A stretch of DNA of 15,524 nucleotides. Origin: Myxococcales bacterium (lineage in GTDB: Bacteria > Myxococcota > Polyangia > Fen-1088). Where the stretch lies: contig PMCR01000343.1 of assembly GCA_003155465.1 (NCBI GenBank), positions 9,800-25,323 of the forward strand. The letters are read 5' to 3'. Made by a program: the position numbers and the translations under genes. The notes under the pieces are model-generated. The model saw nothing but the letters and a program-made list of their open reading frames with translations, ran no database searches and was not told the origin of the DNA. Below, in pieces: positions 13,601 to 15,524 of this stretch (position 1 is the first letter of the stretch; every line of letters starts with the position of its first letter).

Positions 13601-13794
13601 CAAGTTCCCGTCAGGGTCCAGTTGGAGGTCCCGGACTCGAACCCATCACGAAAGACCGGAACGGCATGGGCTGGGCGGGCCATTCCCAGGCAAATAGTGC
13701 AGGCAGCGACAAAGGTACCAACGAGCACCTTGCCGACAGCAACCTTCGGGGCCGCCTCTGCGATAGGCGACCGGCGTCGAATACGAGCGGTCAT
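10615..13794 (-). CDS. Large exported multi-domain protein with MYXO-CTERM sorting signal
   Basis: The protein has 1,059 residues. A signal peptide covers 1-44 (cleavage after AHA). Residues 45-195 form a jelly-roll-like domain starting VPVFRDGFESGTSNWTLTG. At about 200-300 is an SPNGGEIW...ITW Ig-like unit. From about 305 to 825 come FN3/Ig-like repeats, each with PTLSW or similar, a DSGSGL or DAGSGL turn, and a closing HTWQV-x-AVD-x-AGN strand. The repeat starting near 400 is interrupted at about 465-605 by a second jelly-roll-like domain (IFLDGFDSCAGWTM). A Thr-rich stretch (about 855-903) and an Asp/Ala-rich stretch act as a stalk. The end is the sorting signal: GCGC (C1018, C1020), a hydrophobic helix and RPCRRR. 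It is likely surface-anchored or processed and may bind carbohydrate or other cells. AAGGAG precedes the ATG by 10 nt. A lipoprotein gene lies 48 nt upstream. Confidence 0.8.
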   Translation of the reverse strand: MTARIRRRSPIAEAAPKVAVGKVLVGTFVAACTICLGMARPAHAVPVFRDGFESGTSNWTLTGTWRLISDAHTGSYSLTDSPSGNYANNTDTAATMVSDVDLAAATSRALVSFWLKGTLAQDWDTFTVEASTDSGATWTGLWGGLRGSNWNQGYQYLSVLGTIAKARFRLHLVTDASGTADGVYVDDFLVDDGREYAIITSPNGGEIWAGGTIHNITWANNSVTEPPASFRLLYSTDGGATYPNTIATGIAGTANSYSWTVPSINSATVRVRIDALDAAGSILFETTSAWTDTSDANFAIDSTLPNTFDLSSPTNGAWCSPTCTFAWVGDTNCGSISHDLYIDGALRRSVQTGCGYDEYTLTAAEALSQGFHTWYVVAKDPAGNTRQSTSTWSVQVDTVPPTAPTLVAPAENAWVGTDTPTFSWTGATDSGSGLAGFEIWVNGTAQTTGLGPSVLSSPAPIPPKSIFLDGFDSCAGWTMAPIPPSAYNWSCDLQSDINSYALDIYALATSGTIGSTATSGVIDLSNVGHALLALHESICGAQTYQVSASDGSAAGFRLVRDTPATNCRPWLKTSLPFDDFTGGSSSALRFTGVATPFNAVSVDSVEIQGVTGGPYSWQVVAVDVAGNRTPSESRTLRYDLPPVPFDVVGPSGWTVTATPTLSWNATTDAGSGLAKYQIWIDGSLAIDNIAATATSATPTVALTDGTHTWQVYAVDAAGAFRRSRQKPALSVDTIAPAAFSLASPADGSVSVSPTPSLCWNQSSDSGSGLDHYQLVIDGAMVRDGISDPGYGQVCATPTAAIAVGAHSWSAKAIDLAGNVRTSTDTWTIYFGVVPEPSRDAGADTTIDSPIDAAPDGPTATATSTSTATNTLTTTGTTTATNTGSATVTHTATATTSTVTATGTAVSPEPQHDAAPPITVADAATLDVIPDLPIRVDAIASRDSAVVDAMPGAADIAVITPASDASGSVVSDGGVVFADAATGTMRDAEVVGRDGGQTHSQDGAGNDGAVTNAKPSSGCGCVVGGGKTETEPTGFWSLLVLGFLALWRGFRPCRRRIDQN

Positions 13795-13842
13795 GATGGC
13801 GGAACTCCTTGCCAGTGCGGCCGTTCAGATACCGACCCGCTG

Positions 13843-14604
13843 CTAGGGAACTTCCTTTGAGTTGACCAGCTTTCGCTCGCCCATGAGCTCCTGCGAATAC
13901 GTGTCCTGGATCTTCTTGCGAAGGTAGACGAAATCGAACCGGGTCTTGGCGACGGCAGTGCCGGCGGCATCGACCTTCACGGGAATTTCGTACAGCGAAA
14001 GTTTCCACGTTCCGGGGAGCTGTGTATTCGCCGGCAAGAACGACAAGTAGCCCGTCGTCGTGGTGCCGGGGAGCAGTTCCGTGTTGGGTCCGATGAACCG
14101 CACGGTCGTCAGCGCATCAGTGACCTTCGCGGCCGCCGCGGGACACGCGCCTTGCCGGGCGAGGCTGCTGGGGCGCGTGGCGGTTGCCACGACCTCTTCC
14201 TTGCTCTGGGGTTCGATCTGGTTTTCCGCCGGGTCGAAAAGCCGAATGACCGAGCCCTGGAGCCGCACAACGTGGTCGGTCTGGTTGGTCAGCTTGATTT
14301 GGTAGAGCTCACCCGTCGCAGGAAGGGCGGTGACGGTAGTCGTTCCTACCGCACCGGAGAGCGCATCGACGGCGGGTTTTCCGTCCACGTCGCAAGCCGC
14401 CACCTCAACGCGAAACACCTCGGGCATCTGCTTGAGGTTGGGAACTTCGATGGTGAGGCCATCCTTGGAAAGCGTGCCGGTGTTGCCGGGAGCCAAGGCG
14501 GTCTCGGTGCGCACCTGGGTCGACAGGGTTGGACCACACCCGATGCCAAGGATGGGGGCCAGGACTAGGGGAAAGACGGTCAGGGGTCTGCGGGTCGGGG
14601 ACAT
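13843..14604 (-). CDS. Putative lipoprotein, beta-rich, unknown function
   Basis: The product has 253 residues from ATG 14604; GAGGAG lies 6 nt before it. The N-terminus MSPTRRPLTVFPLVLAPILG is a signal peptide ending IGC with the lipid-modified Cys at 23. The lipobox is imperfect (Gly at -3, Leu at -4), so processing is probable but not certain. The mature part is strand-rich; LYQIKLTNQTDHVVRLQGSV followed by IRLFDP recalls FxLYD/DUF4352-type beta domains of envelope lipoproteins. The C-terminal part has FDFVYLRKKIQDTYSQELMG. An alternative longer start at 14676 has no support. The MYXO-CTERM gene begins 48 nt after its stop on the same strand, so the two may form an envelope operon. No enzymatic motif is seen. 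Confidence 0.7.
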   Translation of the reverse strand: MSPTRRPLTVFPLVLAPILGIGCGPTLSTQVRTETALAPGNTGTLSKDGLTIEVPNLKQMPEVFRVEVAACDVDGKPAVDALSGAVGTTTVTALPATGELYQIKLTNQTDHVVRLQGSVIRLFDPAENQIEPQSKEEVVATATRPSSLARQGACPAAAAKVTDALTTVRFIGPNTELLPGTTTTGYLSFLPANTQLPGTWKLSLYEIPVKVDAAGTAVAKTRFDFVYLRKKIQDTYSQELMGERKLVNSKEVP

Positions 14605-14665
14605 GATGAACTCCTCTCTTGAACTTGCGATCACCAAACATCCATCTGTGCTAAAACGCGCGCGC

Positions 14666-14697
14666 ACTCCGCGCACAAGCCGCCTTGTGCGCGGAGT
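14666..14697. repeat. Perfect 14-bp inverted repeat with 4-nt loop
   Basis: ACTCCGCGCACAAG (14666-14679) and CTTGTGCGCGGAGT (14684-14697) are exact complements around CCGC. The repeat lies between two divergent genes (lipoprotein leftward, recombinase rightward), so it is not at the 3' end of either. It could be an operator, a recombinase-binding or attachment-site part, or a barrier hairpin in the recombinase leader. Confidence 0.65.
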
Positions 14698-14742
14698 AGC
14701 TCGACCGAAACCGGCTTAGTCGGTACCGTGGAGGCACGCGAT

Positions 14743-15524
14743 ATGGACCAAGCCATCGGCGACTTCGCCACCCACCTGCGCGACCGAAACCGGTCCCCGC
14801 TCACCATCGCCCGCTACACCGACTTGCTTCGCAGATTTGTCCGTTTCGCCTGTAGCGAGCTTCACCAGGACACGGTCACCCCCAACCAGGTCGACAAAGC
14901 TCTGGTTGTTTTGTTCGTCCGAGAGGGTGGCGTGGCAGGCGCGCAAGCATCGGCCGCGACACGAAATTCTAGGCTGGCAGCGATACGAGCGTTCACACGG
15001 TTTCTGGTAGCTGAGGACCAACTTGCCCGCGACCCGACGGTCGGCATTCACTCAGCGAGCCTGCCAGAGCGAGCCCCGACCTTCCTGACCGCCGAGGAAT
15101 TCGCCAAACTTCGGCGCGTGGTGGAGAGCAGCGCCGCCGAGTTCTACCTTCGGCGCGACCCGGCGATCCTGGTCACCCTCTGGAACACCGGCTTGCGGCT
15201 GGCGGAACTGCTTTCTTTGGATTTGACAGTGGTCGACTTCGAGGCCGAGGTGTTCCGCGCCGTGCGCAGGAAGGGTGGAAAGATTCTGCCCGTATACTTC
15301 AACGTCGATGTGGCGATCGCGCTCCGTCGGTGGCTATGGCAACGGAAAGAGTACCCGAACGCCGCTACCAATCCCGCCTTGTTCTTAAGCGACCGAGGCG
15401 GACGTTTGAGTTCGCGTGCCGTCGAGGACCTCGTTGGCAAATACGCGAAGCTCGCCGGCATTGAAAAACACGTAACACCGCATGTACTAAGGCACAGTAC
15501 GGCCACGGCCCTGATCCGCGCAGG
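14743..15524 (+). CDS. Tyrosine recombinase (XerC/D-like), C-terminus outside the window
   Basis: The visible 260 residues run without a stop to the window end. An N-terminal SAM-like core-binding domain (about 1-100) contains SPLTIARYTDLLRRFVRFA and ATRNSRLAAIRAFTRFL. The catalytic domain shows TGLRLAELLSLD with R152, a RRKGGK loop with lysines around 177-180, and HVLRHSTAT with H247, R250 and H251. The catalytic Tyr should follow just past the edge. It cuts and rejoins DNA strands in integration, excision or dimer resolution. GGAGG lies 8 nt before ATG 14743. It is a different type from the left-edge integrase and points the opposite way. The RDRNRSPLTI and AFTRFL features fit Xer-like and integron-like recombinases equally. 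Confidence 0.9.
   Translation, partial: MDQAIGDFATHLRDRNRSPLTIARYTDLLRRFVRFACSELHQDTVTPNQVDKALVVLFVREGGVAGAQASAATRNSRLAAIRAFTRFLVAEDQLARDPTVGIHSASLPERAPTFLTAEEFAKLRRVVESSAAEFYLRRDPAILVTLWNTGLRLAELLSLDLTVVDFEAEVFRAVRRKGGKILPVYFNVDVAIALRRWLWQRKEYPNAATNPALFLSDRGGRLSSRAVEDLVGKYAKLAGIEKHVTPHVLRHSTATALIRA

Noticed and set aside
1..15524. The two edge recombinases as ends of one element
   Set aside because: They differ in type and diverge outward, and the right third holds chromosomal-looking envelope genes. Without attachment repeats this cannot be supported.

Overview
The window is GC-rich DNA with dense, mostly intact genes. The best clue to the host is the 1,059-residue exported protein at 10615-13794. 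It ends in Gly-Cys-Gly-Cys, a hydrophobic helix and an Arg-rich tail, which is the MYXO-CTERM sorting signal, so the host is probably a member of the Myxococcota (Deltaproteobacteria in the older scheme). No rRNA, tRNA or CRISPR array was seen.

Region 1 (1 to about 9.2 kb) looks like an integrated mobile element. On the minus strand at the left edge lie the N-terminal part of a tyrosine recombinase and, 15 nt upstream of it, an excisionase-like HTH protein. A 400-nt non-coding stretch follows, with an exact DnaA box, a second near-match, a terminator-like hairpin and a long inverted repeat. From there a plus-strand run of genes begins, several joined by 4-nt stop/start overlaps: a RuvC-like protein that seems to have lost catalytic acids, two unknown proteins, a replication-relaxation (MOBC relaxase-like) protein, a VirD4/TraG-like coupling ATPase, a putative single-strand annealing protein, a Cas4/RecB-like Fe-S nuclease, a small acidic protein, a DUF932 protein and two unknown small proteins, ending at a good intrinsic terminator (9176-9208). 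Recombinase, excisionase, relaxase-like and coupling proteins without other type IV secretion genes suggest an integrative and mobilizable element. The annealing protein and nuclease would form a Red-like recombination pair.

The most novel-looking signal is a three-hairpin sequence present twice (about 6681-6750 and 7350-7421). Each copy ends at a ribosome-binding-site-like stretch and a start codon. The copies match at 49 of 57 aligned columns, and the third hairpin is kept although its loop differs. I propose a cis-regulatory RNA.

Region 2 (about 9.2 to 10.6 kb) has a possible small membrane protein, a short PHA-regulator-type DNA-binding protein, and a minus-strand pair: a basic hypothetical protein and an HU/IHF-family protein.

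Region 3 (10.6 to 15.5 kb) has the MYXO-CTERM surface protein preceded by a lipoprotein gene on the same strand, then a perfect 14-bp inverted repeat, and finally a divergent tyrosine recombinase cut by the window end. The element's attachment sites were not identified, so its right boundary is not known.
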